A stretch of 46,207 nt of DNA, taken from positions 5,157 through 51,363 of the forward strand of contig JAMPHP010000002.1 of the NCBI GenBank assembly GCA_023663365.1, written 5' to 3'. Numbering within the stretch: the stretch's first letter is position 1; each line of letters starts with the position of its first letter. Both the position numbers and the translations under genes were made by a program. The notes beneath the pieces are model-generated. The model was not told the DNA's origin, did not search any database, and worked only from the letters and a program-made list of their open reading frames with translations. This DNA is from Muribaculaceae bacterium. Lineage in GTDB: Bacteria; Bacteroidota; Bacteroidia; Bacteroidales; Muribaculaceae. This document shows, piece by piece, positions 1-8,800 of the stretch.

Positions 1-51
<51 letters not shown>

Positions 52-76
52 ATGGGTGTTTTTCTCAATTGCGATG

Positions 77-108
77 CAAAGTTAGCGCTTTTTTGCGAGC
101 CGGCCAAA
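77..108 (-). promoter_or_regulatory. Promoter of tRNA-Gly
   Basis: On the minus strand a TTTG (-33 box, 108-105) is followed after exactly 20 nt by TAACTTTG (-7 box, 84-77). This matches the Bacteroidetes primary-sigma consensus TTTG-N19-21-TAnnTTTG. The tRNA starts 25 nt downstream of the -7 box. Confidence 0.8.
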
Positions 109-177
109 TTTTTTCGCAACTTTTTTCACCACCTCCGAATAGTACACTGATTACTTGCGCATTACGCTACAGCACAA

Positions 178-669
178 TTAGTCCACGCTCATGTGGTATG
201 CCTTTCGGGGCGAGCCTGAAGCGGTGCTTATGATGCCGCAGAACTCAAACCCTCGGCTCGCTATCCATGCCAGCATGGCAGCATTGTGGGCGTGCGTATC
301 CACACGCACATCCACTCCGAAGCGACGGCAGAAGTCGAGGCAGGCGTCGGCTATGCCGTGCTGCCCCGGCGCCGCTGCGAGTCGATGTATAGTGCCATAG
401 GGAGCTGCCGATGGCCACGCGCCTTCGATGTCGCGGTAGCTTGGGTCCTCGCCGATGATAAAAGCGAACACTCCGGCAATACTTCCGAATCGCTCTATCA
501 CATAGCTCACACCTCGCTCGATATCGCTGCTTATATCGAGCTCCGACGGATAGCCGCCAACCCATTGAGCGGCATTTCCGGCTGCTGCCATGCGGGCGCT
601 TGCAGCCCGGTAGATGTCCATCATAGTGCCGAGGTCGGCCACTGTGGCTTTGCGTATCTCCTCTTTCAT
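178..669 (-). CDS. GNAT-family N-acetyltransferase
   Basis: This is a 163-aa cytoplasmic protein. It starts MKEEIRKATVADLGTMM, a typical first strand and helix of the GNAT fold. It then has GNAAQWVGGYPS and DIERGVSYV, which recur in a Bacteroidetes GNAT subgroup, and a C-terminal region with HNAAMLAWIASRGFEFCG, the usual acetyl-CoA-side helix and strand. The start at 669 is preferred to an in-frame ATG at 699 because the family N-terminus aligns here and the extra residues look like leader sequence. A TAnnTTTG box lies only 5 nt upstream, so the transcript could be nearly leaderless. The acceptor substrate cannot be inferred. It is a single gene with no operon partner in view. Confidence 0.85.
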   Translation of the reverse strand: MKEEIRKATVADLGTMMDIYRAASARMAAAGNAAQWVGGYPSELDISSDIERGVSYVIERFGSIAGVFAFIIGEDPSYRDIEGAWPSAAPYGTIHRLAAAPGQHGIADACLDFCRRFGVDVRVDTHAHNAAMLAWIASRGFEFCGIISTASGSPRKAYHMSVD

Positions 670-674
670 AAGTG

Positions 675-682
675 CAAATTTA
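675..682 (-). promoter_or_regulatory. Candidate -7 box (TAAATTTG) of the GNAT gene
   Basis: TAAATTTG on the minus strand matches TAnnTTTG and ends 5 nt before the preferred ATG at 669. A TTG lies 22 nt upstream, slightly longer than the usual spacer. If used, transcription would begin at or next to the start codon. Confidence 0.45.
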
Positions 683-779
683 CACATTTTCCGCCACACT
701 CACACAATGCGAAAGCTGCGTTGCCGACACCGTCAGCCCCGCAGCCCTCACATTGAAAACCCTAAAAACAATCTATTAC

Positions 780-948
780 CTTAGAAACTATTTAAAAATT
801 TATTTTATCTTGTCTTTGAGTGTCTTGTCAATGTATTTTTAATCTTGATTCAGTCATTTAGGAACCCCTAAACTCCTTCATCAAGATTAAAAATCCAAAT
901 GACAATCCTTCTCAAATCCTGCGATAAATAAATTTAAACAGTTTCTTA
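780..948. repeat. Imperfect ~165-bp palindromic repeat (MITE-like)
   Basis: The left arm begins CTTAGAAACTATTTAAAAAT at 780. The right arm, read on the minus strand from 946, begins AGAAACTGTTTAAATTTAT. The arms align with mismatches to a centre at 864.5. Inner segments pair exactly: TTTTTAATCTTGAT (from 836) with ATCAAGATTAAAAA, and TTTAGG (857-862) with CCTAAA (867-872) around AACC. There is no ORF. It occupies most of the AT-rich gap 700-996. The outer 51 nt of the right arm (896-946) recur exactly, inverted, at 46157-46207, so this is a multicopy element. No target-site duplication is obvious. Confidence 0.85.
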
Positions 949-996
949 AAACTACATAGAAACCATTGGAAATTATTACCGCTTATACCATGCTGA

Positions 997-2697
997 TTAT
1001 CTGATTAAAACCTTGCGGCTCTTCCCATTTTCAACTACGATATACATCTGTGCGTTTCCGGCGAGGCCCTCGAGGCTGTCGGCTACACGGATGCCCTGCA
1101 TATTGTAGACTGCCGAGATGCCGGTGGCGGCATCGACAGTGATGTCCTGAACGCCGTCGAGGTCGGTGCGGATCATGCGGAATGCACTTTTAGCGTTGCC
1201 TACACCCGCCTTATCGCTGTAGACGTTGGCCCAGCCCCAATTGTCGTCGGTTCCGAAGTACTTGCCCGAACCTTCGTTTTTGATACGGGCATATTTGCCG
1301 TCGAACTCAATGTTGAAGATATAGTCCTTGGCAGTAAGGTTGGGCGAGGAGCTCACGCGGAGGTTCCACGAATTGCGATACACATAATCGTTGTCGCCCA
1401 CCTTAAGGTTGAAGCCCTTTACTGCTGCTCCTTCGGGAGCCTCAACGAGAGTGAACGCCTGCTGATAGCCCTTGGAGTCGGCACCTTCGAGGCGGTTGTC
1501 GGTGAGGATGAGCACACAGTGCTCATTGTCCTTCCAGCCTGTGGAGAGGCGCAGATTGGAAGCTACATGCTCGAAGAAGTATTCGCCCGCTACGGCAGGA
1601 TTGTAAGAAGTCTTGTAAGTCTCGATTGCTGCGCGGAGAGCATCGGCTGCTGCTTTTGCGCCGGCTTCGTCGGCGACATCAATCTGAGCCTTAGCGGCTT
1701 CCATTGCATCGGTGAGCGCTTCGCGGGCAGCTGTTGTGTACTCGCCCGGTTCATTGCCCTCAGTAGTGCTGTCGAGAGCTTCCTGAGCCTTGGCAAGGTA
1801 CCAGTTGATGCCGGAGTAGATGCCGTCGGGGGTGTAGACGCGCACGTATTCGATAAGGTACTCGGCAGGGAAAGGAGTGTTGGTGAGACTGCCGCCGTTG
1901 TTGCCGCCGAGAGCGAGGTTCACCCAAGCTGCGTCGAAGAGGTTGTTCTCGTCGCGGTAGGGGTTGTAGCCATCGTCGCCGGGGAGCCAGTCAACTTTGG
2001 GGTTGACGGTACGGTCGAGCTTGGTCTCGTTGAGCAGACGGTCGTCCATATAGAGGCGGATCGACTCATAGTCGAATTCCATGCGCCAGTCGTGATACTT
2101 GTCGGCGAAGTCACTGTCGAAGTTGCTCATGCGGGGAGCCTGACTGCTCCATGTTGCGTTCCAGCGGGTTGAGCTGCCCCAGGCCACGTTGGCGTGGATT
2201 GCGTCGCCGTAGTACTCGAGCATGTCGATTTCGCCGTTGTTGGGCCACTCGCGGCTGTTGCCGCACGCCCAGTAAGCAGGCCAGTAGCCGGTGCCTACAG
2301 GGATTTTTGCGCGCATCTCATAGATGCCGTAGTGGAATTTTGCTTTGGTCTTGAGCGAAGCCGAGGTGTAGTCCACGTATTCGCGGGTCTCCTTCCAGTC
2401 CTTGCCAAAGCGCTTGTAATTGGGGTTTTTGAAGCGCTCTTTCTTGGCTATAATCACGAGTTTGCCATCGCGGAGCTCGAAGTTGGAGTCGGTGTACCAC
2501 TGGTCTTCGTTGTTGCGCTGGAAGCCGATTTCGGCGGTCCACTGCTCCATGTCGAGAGCCTCGGCATCGAATTCGTCGTGGAAAGCGAGCTTGAAGCCGG
2601 GATATTTGTTTTCGATGTCGGCATCGTCCTGAGCTACGGCGGCAGGAGCGAAAGCAAGAGCCTAGAGGAGAGCTGCACCGATAAGAGTAAATCTCAT
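997..2697 (-). pseudogene. GH16 endo-glycanase with in-frame amber codon in its signal peptide
   Basis: Translated from ATG 2697, this is a signal peptide, a GH16 beta-jelly-roll (about residues 35-290) with NGEIDMLE giving nucleophile E156 and acid/base E161, an alanine-rich helical FIVAR-like segment (about 300-360), a beta-rich module, and a C-terminal sorting-like end (GISAVYNMQGIRV then KSRKVLIR). Codon 12 is TAG (2664-2662), inside the hydrophobic core between GAALL and ALAFAPAAVAQ. Everything after it is open to 997. The next in-frame ATG (2550, codon 50) would give a 517-aa product with no export signal and no first jelly-roll strands. GH16 enzymes cleave beta-1,3/1,4-glucans or galactans; in this PUL an endo-beta-1,3-galactanase is inferred. 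It is the last gene of the SusC operon. It could be a pseudogene, a recent variant or a base-call error. Confidence 0.82.
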
Positions 2698-2730
2698 GTC
2701 GATATAGATTTTATGGTTTAAGTGTGAAAA

Positions 2731-2768
2731 TGGCCGCCAACCACGCCATCGGCGAGGAATGGCGGCCA
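2731..2768 (-). terminator. Hairpin between surface protein and GH16 genes
   Basis: TGGCCGCCA (2731-2739) and TGGCGGCCA (2760-2768) form a 9-bp GC-rich stem with a 20-nt loop. On the minus strand the stem is followed by TTTTCACACTT. It may attenuate read-through into the GH16 gene or protect the upstream mRNA. Confidence 0.5.
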
Positions 2769-2792
2769 AAGTTTATAGTGCTTAGTCGTCGG

Positions 2793-3620
2793 TTAGAGAG
2801 CTACTTTCACTACCTTGCCGGCCTGACGACGGATGAATACGCCGTTTTCGGGGTTGGCAACGGGCATACCCTGGAGGTTGAAGTACTCAACGGGGGCGTT
2901 TTCGTCAACTACTACTTCGTCGATACCGTTCACGCCGTTGGGGTCGTAGAGGTCGAAGCAGTCAAGGCCGAGCCATGCCTGGTCGTGGCTGTCACTGGGA
3001 AGCCAGCTGCCCATGGATACCTGCACGTAGATTTCAGAAGCGGAGGGAGTGAAGTCGATGCTGCGGCGGGTCCAGTCGAATTCGATTTCTTCGAGGTCCT
3101 GGCTCTTGATTTCACGGCCGAGACGGTCGCCGTCGACTTCGGCGATAGCAACATTTACGGTAAGGTTGGCGTTCCAGGAGCCGTCGCCCGAGCCTACTAC
3201 TGCATAGGGCTGGCCGCATACCACGAAGTCGAGCTTGTAGCTCTTGCCCACTTCAAGGCCGGTGAGTTTCTGGCGGAGTGCGATAGTGGTCCAGGCATTG
3301 TCGGTATCGGAGTAGAAGCGGAGCCAGTGAGCGTCGTCGTCGGGGCGCATGTCGCCGTCGCCGAGGTCGAGTGCGGGATCGTCCATCACTTCGGCGCCGA
3401 AGCTCCACATGTCAACACCGGTGAGTGTCCAGCCGGGGAGCTCGGAGAGCAGACGGCAGGTGTTCATAGGCGCCCAGCCATACTGCTCGGGGATAGCCTG
3501 CACATAGCCGGGATCCTCGAAAGAGGGGTTGGCGAGGAGGTTGTCGCCACCTTCGGTGCGCTGAGCGTTCATGGAGAGTGCCATGGTAGCGATAGCTGCG
3601 GAGATAAAGAATTTCTTCAT
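2793..3620 (-). CDS. Secreted putative surface glycan-binding protein with C-terminal sorting domain
   Basis: This 275-aa protein begins with a signal peptide (MKKFFISAAIATMALSMNAQ). A beta-sandwich-like region follows that opens with NLLANPSFEDPG, the usual first strand of CBM4/9-like and related carbohydrate-binding folds. It ends with VEYFNLQGMPVANPENGVFIRR and KVVKVAL, the pattern of Bacteroidetes type IX-like C-terminal sorting domains. There is no lipobox and no catalytic signature. Its place directly after susD matches the surface glycan-binding protein slot of Sus-like operons, so glycan capture at the cell surface is inferred. It is short for a SusE/F-type protein and I recognise no specific family. 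A hairpin separates it from susD and another from the GH16 gene. Confidence 0.75.
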   Translation of the reverse strand: MKKFFISAAIATMALSMNAQRTEGGDNLLANPSFEDPGYVQAIPEQYGWAPMNTCRLLSELPGWTLTGVDMWSFGAEVMDDPALDLGDGDMRPDDDAHWLRFYSDTDNAWTTIALRQKLTGLEVGKSYKLDFVVCGQPYAVVGSGDGSWNANLTVNVAIAEVDGDRLGREIKSQDLEEIEFDWTRRSIDFTPSASEIYVQVSMGSWLPSDSHDQAWLGLDCFDLYDPNGVNGIDEVVVDENAPVEYFNLQGMPVANPENGVFIRRQAGKVVKVAL

Positions 3621-3678
3621 AGCAATTGATTTTGAATTGGTTTGTATTTAGGTTGAATTTGGTTTGAATTTGGTTATT

Positions 3679-3707
3679 GCCGCGGGTCCGGCGGGCAGAC
3701 CCGCGGC
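3679..3707 (-). terminator. Hairpin between susD and downstream surface protein gene
   Basis: GCCGCGGGTC (3679-3688) pairs perfectly with GACCCGCGGC (3698-3707) around a 9-nt loop. On the minus strand it is followed by an AT-rich stretch with repeated TTCAAACCAAAT-like units but no run of T. It probably tunes the ratio of SusCD to distal products by partial termination or RNA stabilisation. Confidence 0.6.
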
Positions 3708-3728
3708 TTGGGAGGTTACATCTGCTGA

Positions 3729-5843
3729 TTACTGCTGTGCGGGAGTATCGTGTACGGTGCTCCAGTAGGGGTTCTGGTAGATGGGCGACTGGTCGACCGA
3801 CACACCGTCCATTGTGCTCTCGAGGAAGTGGCTCTCGGCGATGGGGCTCAGGTAGTGAGCCATGCGCCATGAGTAGCCGCTGTCGTACCAGTCGTTGGAC
3901 TTCGACAGGCGCAGGAGCGAGAGGTAGCGGGCATCGCCGTTGAAGCCGCCCTCAACATCGGTGGGCGAGGAGAAAGTGTTCTTGGTGTCGTCGGCCTGAT
4001 CCCAGAGGTATGCTGCGGTGCGTCCGCTCATCTTCTTGGTCATGAACCAATCCTTCATCGGGCCGAATACCTTGCAGCCGTGCTTGAAGAAGCGCTTGGT
4101 CTTGAGCTGGTCGAGGGCGCGCCAGCGGATGAGGTCGTCCCAGCGGAGGCCTTCGCTGATGAGCTCGCTGCGACGCTCGCGGCGGATATTGTAGAGCACC
4201 TTCGAGGTGATACGCTGACCGGCCGAGTAGAGGGCGAAGTCGTGGCTTGTCTGCTCCTCGAGGTCGAGGTCGGTGGCGTTGATGGTGATGTTGGGGTCGG
4301 CGGGCAGACCGGCACGCTCGCGGAGCTTGCTCCAGTATCCCCATGCTTCGCTGTTGAGACCGTCGCCATATTTCTCCCAGGCAGCCTCAAGGTAGATGAG
4401 GTAAGCCTCGGCGGAGCGGAAGATGATTGCTGAAGTGAGGTCGTAGCCACCCTTGCTCCATGTGCTGTTTGTGGCCCAGCCTTTGCCCTTGGTGTAGCCG
4501 GTGGAGGTGGTGAAGTCGACAGTACCGCCTACGATAGCGGGCACCTTGAATTCGGCATCGTTCTTGTTCTTCTTGCCTTCGCCGATGCGCTGGTCGAGGT
4601 TATCGGAATATACATATTCATTGGGAGCCTTCATGAAGAGCTGCCAGCGATAGTCGCGGTTGACCTTGGTGTCGGCCACGAAGTCGTCGCCCTGATAGCC
4701 GGAGCCGGGAGCGTAGATGGGCAGGCCGTTTGCCATCAGGAAGCTGTTGGCATACTCCTGGGTGTAGCCGCGTCCGCCTTTGATATACTGGTTGAAGGAG
4801 TGACCGCCTGCTACGTTGATATCGTAGGCGCGGTACATGATAGCTTCGTCCATGCCCGAGGGATCCTGGATAGAGAAGAGGTTGTAGTAGGGGTTCGAGG
4901 GGAAGTCTTTGCCACCGAGCACCTTCTTATTGTTGGGAGTGAGGCTGGGGTGCTTGTCGCACACCTGCTTGGCGGCATCGAGAGCCTGGTCGAGGAAGAA
5001 GGCAACTTCAGCGGCATTGTCGTAGACCACGTCCTTGTTGTAGTCCTTGGCAGCTCCTGGCCAACCTGCGCTCTTCTCGGGCACGAAGGGAGTGCCTGCG
5101 AAGTACTTCTCGAAAGTAGCCTCATAGAGAGCCACGCGAGCCTTGAAGAGGAGCGCAGCCTGCTTGGTGATGCGGGTGCGGCCGGTAGCGCCACCGTCGC
5201 TCAGGAGCATGATGGCACTGTCGAGGTCGGAGATGATGAAGCGGGCAACTTCGTGGCGCGGACGGCGCTTTGAAGCGTCGATCAGAGTCTGCTTGTCGAG
5301 GGGAAGGGTGTTGCGGAGGATGGGGAAGTCGCCCATGTCGCGGAGCTTGCCGAAGTACTCGGTTGCACGGATCATGTATCCTTCACCGATGTAGTGGCGC
5401 ACGAGCTCGTCGGCACCGCTGATCTGACCTGCCTTCCACTTGGGGAGCACGGTCTCGAGGTAGTAGTTGATGCTGTTGATGGTGCCGAAGCTCCAGCCAC
5501 CGCCGGTAGAGCCCACTTTGCTCTTGGTAGTGCCGTCGAAGAAGCGGTTGTTTGTACCCGACTCGTTGTCGGTGCCCTGGTCATCGTCGAGGAAGAAGCC
5601 GTAGGCCTTGCCGCTAATACCGAACGAAGGGAAGAGGTTGCTGCCGCGGTTGCCCTGCACATCATCACCGTTCTTGTAGAAAGTGATGGTGTAGGCACCG
5701 AGCTGGTCGGCGGAGGTGAAGTATGTCTCGGGGGTAACCTGCGAGGGAGGTGTGATGTCGAGGTAGTCGTCGCACGCGGTGAGGGCGATACCGGCTACGA
5801 GCGCACACATGCCCGATATATTGATTTTCATGAATGTCTTCAT
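3729..5843 (-). CDS. SusD/RagB-family outer-membrane lipoprotein
   Basis: This is a 704-aa SusD-like nutrient-binding lipoprotein that caps the SusC transporter. The signal peptide ends in the lipobox LTAC with Cys24 as the lipidation site, followed by DDYLDITPPSQVTPETYF, the hallmark SusD N-terminus. The body has the TPR-like helices of the family (FKARVALYEATFEKYF; FRSAEAYLIYLEAAWEKYGD) and the C-terminal pattern YNIRRERRSELISEGLRWDDLIRW that marks RagB/SusD proteins. It lies 30 nt downstream of susC, as expected. Alternative starts at 5843 and 5831 (second Met) both give a good signal peptide. The ligand is inferred from neighbours to be arabinogalactan fragments. At about 700 residues it is longer than many SusD proteins. 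Confidence 0.96.
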   Translation of the reverse strand: MKTFMKINISGMCALVAGIALTACDDYLDITPPSQVTPETYFTSADQLGAYTITFYKNGDDVQGNRGSNLFPSFGISGKAYGFFLDDDQGTDNESGTNNRFFDGTTKSKVGSTGGGWSFGTINSINYYLETVLPKWKAGQISGADELVRHYIGEGYMIRATEYFGKLRDMGDFPILRNTLPLDKQTLIDASKRRPRHEVARFIISDLDSAIMLLSDGGATGRTRITKQAALLFKARVALYEATFEKYFAGTPFVPEKSAGWPGAAKDYNKDVVYDNAAEVAFFLDQALDAAKQVCDKHPSLTPNNKKVLGGKDFPSNPYYNLFSIQDPSGMDEAIMYRAYDINVAGGHSFNQYIKGGRGYTQEYANSFLMANGLPIYAPGSGYQGDDFVADTKVNRDYRWQLFMKAPNEYVYSDNLDQRIGEGKKNKNDAEFKVPAIVGGTVDFTTSTGYTKGKGWATNSTWSKGGYDLTSAIIFRSAEAYLIYLEAAWEKYGDGLNSEAWGYWSKLRERAGLPADPNITINATDLDLEEQTSHDFALYSAGQRITSKVLYNIRRERRSELISEGLRWDDLIRWRALDQLKTKRFFKHGCKVFGPMKDWFMTKKMSGRTAAYLWDQADDTKNTFSSPTDVEGGFNGDARYLSLLRLSKSNDWYDSGYSWRMAHYLSPIAESHFLESTMDGVSVDQSPIYQNPYWSTVHDTPAQQ

Positions 5844-5873
5844 TGTTCTTGGTAAATCATTTAAAGGACTACA

Positions 5874-8800
5874 TTAGATGTCGATGGTCAGACCGAATGA
5901 GAAGGTCTTTGCCAAAGGATAGGAAGAACCGGACTTCATCGACGAAACTTCGAGCGACTCGGGGTCGATCACTTTCGACATCTTGGTCCATGTACAGAGG
6001 TTCTCGGCCGAGAAGAAGAGTCGGAGGTTCTCCACAAAGAATTTCTTGGAGATTTCTTTCGGGAGAGTGTAGCCTACCTGGAGGTTCTTGAGGCGGATGT
6101 AAGAAGCATCCTGGAGGTAGCGTGTCTGCATGATGCGGTTCTTGTTGGTGTAGTAGAGCGGACGTGCGTAGTAAGCGTCGCGGTTCTCGCCGAGCACGCT
6201 GCTCTCGTCGCGCCAGTAGTCGAGGTGCTCGTTGAGGAAGAGCGACTCCCAGCGTCCACCCGAGGTAGCACCCCAGAACACTGCACCCTTGCCGCCTGTG
6301 CCTTGGCCGCCGTCGGGGTTGAAGTAGTAGTCGCGCTTGAGCACGCCCTGGAAGAATACTGTGAGGTCGATGCCCTTCCACTGAGCGAAGAGGTTGAGGC
6401 CGAGGCGGTAGCGGGGCTGCTGGTTACCGATTATCTTGAGGTCGCCGAGGGCGTTCTTGCTGGTACCGCGGGTGATCACACCGTCGCCGTCGATATCCTT
6501 GTACATCATGTCGCCTGCCTGCCAGTTGTCGCCGATCTTGCTCTGGTCGGTGGTGGCGAGGTGAGCGTCCATAGTCTCCTGGTCGCGGGCCACACCGATT
6601 GAGGTGAGACCATAGATATTACCCACCACGTCGCCTGCGATGTAGTTGTTGTAGGGGTCGTAGTTGGAGTTGTTGATGTACTTCTCCACGTTGGGGTATT
6701 CGGTGATTTTGGTCTGGTCGTCGGAGAGGTTTACCTTCACCGAGTAGTTGAAGTCGCGGATGTGGTCCTGCCATGCGAGCTGGAGTTCCCAGCCGTAGGT
6801 GCGCATGGAGAGGTTGTTCTCCTTAGGTACTGATGCACCGAGGATTGCGGGGAGCTTCACGGCGGGGCCTACCATGTCGCTGTTGGAGCGCCAGAAGTAG
6901 TCGAACGAACCGGTGAGGCGATAGCGGAAAGCGGAGAAGTCGACACCGATGTTGGTGTTGCGGATCTTTTCCCAGGTGAGGCTTGAGGAGATGAGGTCGG
7001 GGAAGTAAGCGGTGTTGGGCTTGGCGCCGTTCACGAGCCATGTGCCGGCCTGATTGTAGACACCCATTGTGCGGTAGGTGGGATACCAGCCGCTGGTGTT
7101 CTGGTTGGCGAGCTGACCGTAGGACACACGCACTTTCAAGCTCGGGATGATGGGGCGGATTTTCTCCCAGAAGTTCTCACGGTCGATATTCCAGCCGGCC
7201 GAGAACGAGGGGCTCCATACCCAGCGGCTGTCGCGGCGGAAGCGCGAGGTGCCGTCGTAGCGGAGGTTGACCTCGAGGAGGTACTTGCTGTCGAAGTCGT
7301 AGTTGATACGGCCGAAGAAGCCTGTTGTGCGCCACTGCTGGTAGCGGCCTTCGATGCCGTAGGTCTCCTTGCTGGTGGTGAGGTCGAGCACGGGGAGGTC
7401 CTCGACGAGCATGTCGTCGCGGCTGGCCGAGAGGAGGCGGTCCTTGAAGTCCTCAGCCTGGAAACCGAGCATCACCTTCATGTTGTTCTTCTCGGCGAAG
7501 TTGAAGGAGTAGTCGGTGTAGACGTTGTAGTTGAGGTAGGTCGAACGGTAGGCACGCTCGCTCACGCTGTTGTGCTGGCCGCAGTCGAATGCGATGTGCA
7601 TGTCGTCGGAGCTGAGGCCTTCGAGGTCGTCGGCATCGTGTGCATAGACGATCTTGGAGTCCTGATGGCGCCAGTCGTTGTTGACACGGAGGTTGAACTC
7701 ACCGATGATGTTCCAGTTCTTGAGCGGTGTGATCACGAGCTTGAGCTGGTTGGTGAAGGCATCGTTCTGCTCTTTGTATCGGCCACCGTTCTCGAGGTGC
7801 TCGATGTAGTTGTAGTCAGCGGCGATGTAGCCGTTGGGGTCATACTTGGGGTTGGTCGGAAGGAGGCGGCGTATCACCTTTTCATAGAAACCGCCGGTCA
7901 TGATTGTGGGGCGGTCGTACTCGGTGCGGATCCAGCGGCCGGTGTACTGGAGGTTGAGCCAGTTGGTCATCTTGGCCGAGAATTTACCCATCACGGAGAA
8001 GCGCTCGTAGTTGTCGTTGCCGTACTTGAGGAAGCCGTCCTGATCGAGGAAGTTACCGCTCACATAGTATGTGATTTTGTCGGTACCGCCGGTGAGCGTG
8101 ATGTTGTGCTCCTGGGCAAAAGCTGTCTTTTTATAAAGCTCGTCGATCCAGTTCACGTTGGCATATACACCACCGCACTCGCCGGAACCCCAGCGGCGGT
8201 GAGTGCCATCCCACACATTCTCATAGATGTAGTTGTCGCTGGCACCGGTATAGTATGCGTAAGCGCCGTCCATGAAGTCCTGCTGGAATGCCTTTTTACC
8301 GTCGGTATATGTCTGCACATCGTTGAGGTAGTTGAGGTAGTGCCAGGAGTCCATCATCTCCATGGTGGTGAGGGGCTGGTTGAAGCGGAAGGAGTTGTTG
8401 TAGTGGATCTGGGCACGGCCTTCCGAACCGGTCTTGGTGGTGATAAGAATCACACCGAAGGGAGCGCGCGAACCGTAGATTGAAGAAGCTGCGGCATCCT
8501 TAAGCACCGAAATCGACTCGATATCGTTGGGGTTGAGGGTGTTCATATCACCTTCCATGCCGTCGATGAGGATGAGCGGGCCGCCGTTCGAGCCGTCGCC
8601 GATGGTGCTCATACCGCGCACGTCGATCTGCTTGGAGGCGTTGAGCTCGCCACCGCTGGAAGAGTTGGAGATATTAAGACCGGGAATCACGCCCTGAAGG
8701 GCTGCGGCGGCATTCTGCACGGGGCGCGAAGCGATGTCCTTGGCAGTAGCGGTGCCGACCGAACCGGTGAGGTTTACTTTTTTCTGAGTTGCGAAGCCCA

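Noticed and set aside
780-948. CRISPR array or tandem repeat as an explanation for the AT-rich gap
   Set aside because: There are no regularly spaced direct repeats; the structure is one nested palindrome.
2662-2664. Amber reassignment as the explanation for the stop in GH16
   Set aside because: TAG is used as a true stop by ispH, the BNR enzyme and other genes here, so general recoding is unlikely.
2724-3629. 301-aa plus-strand frame over the surface protein gene
   Set aside because: The minus-strand protein has a signal peptide and sorting tail; the plus frame has neither and no recognisable motif.
7572-8483. 303-aa plus-strand frame inside susC
   Set aside because: Shadow of susC; Val/Glu-rich with no fold signature.
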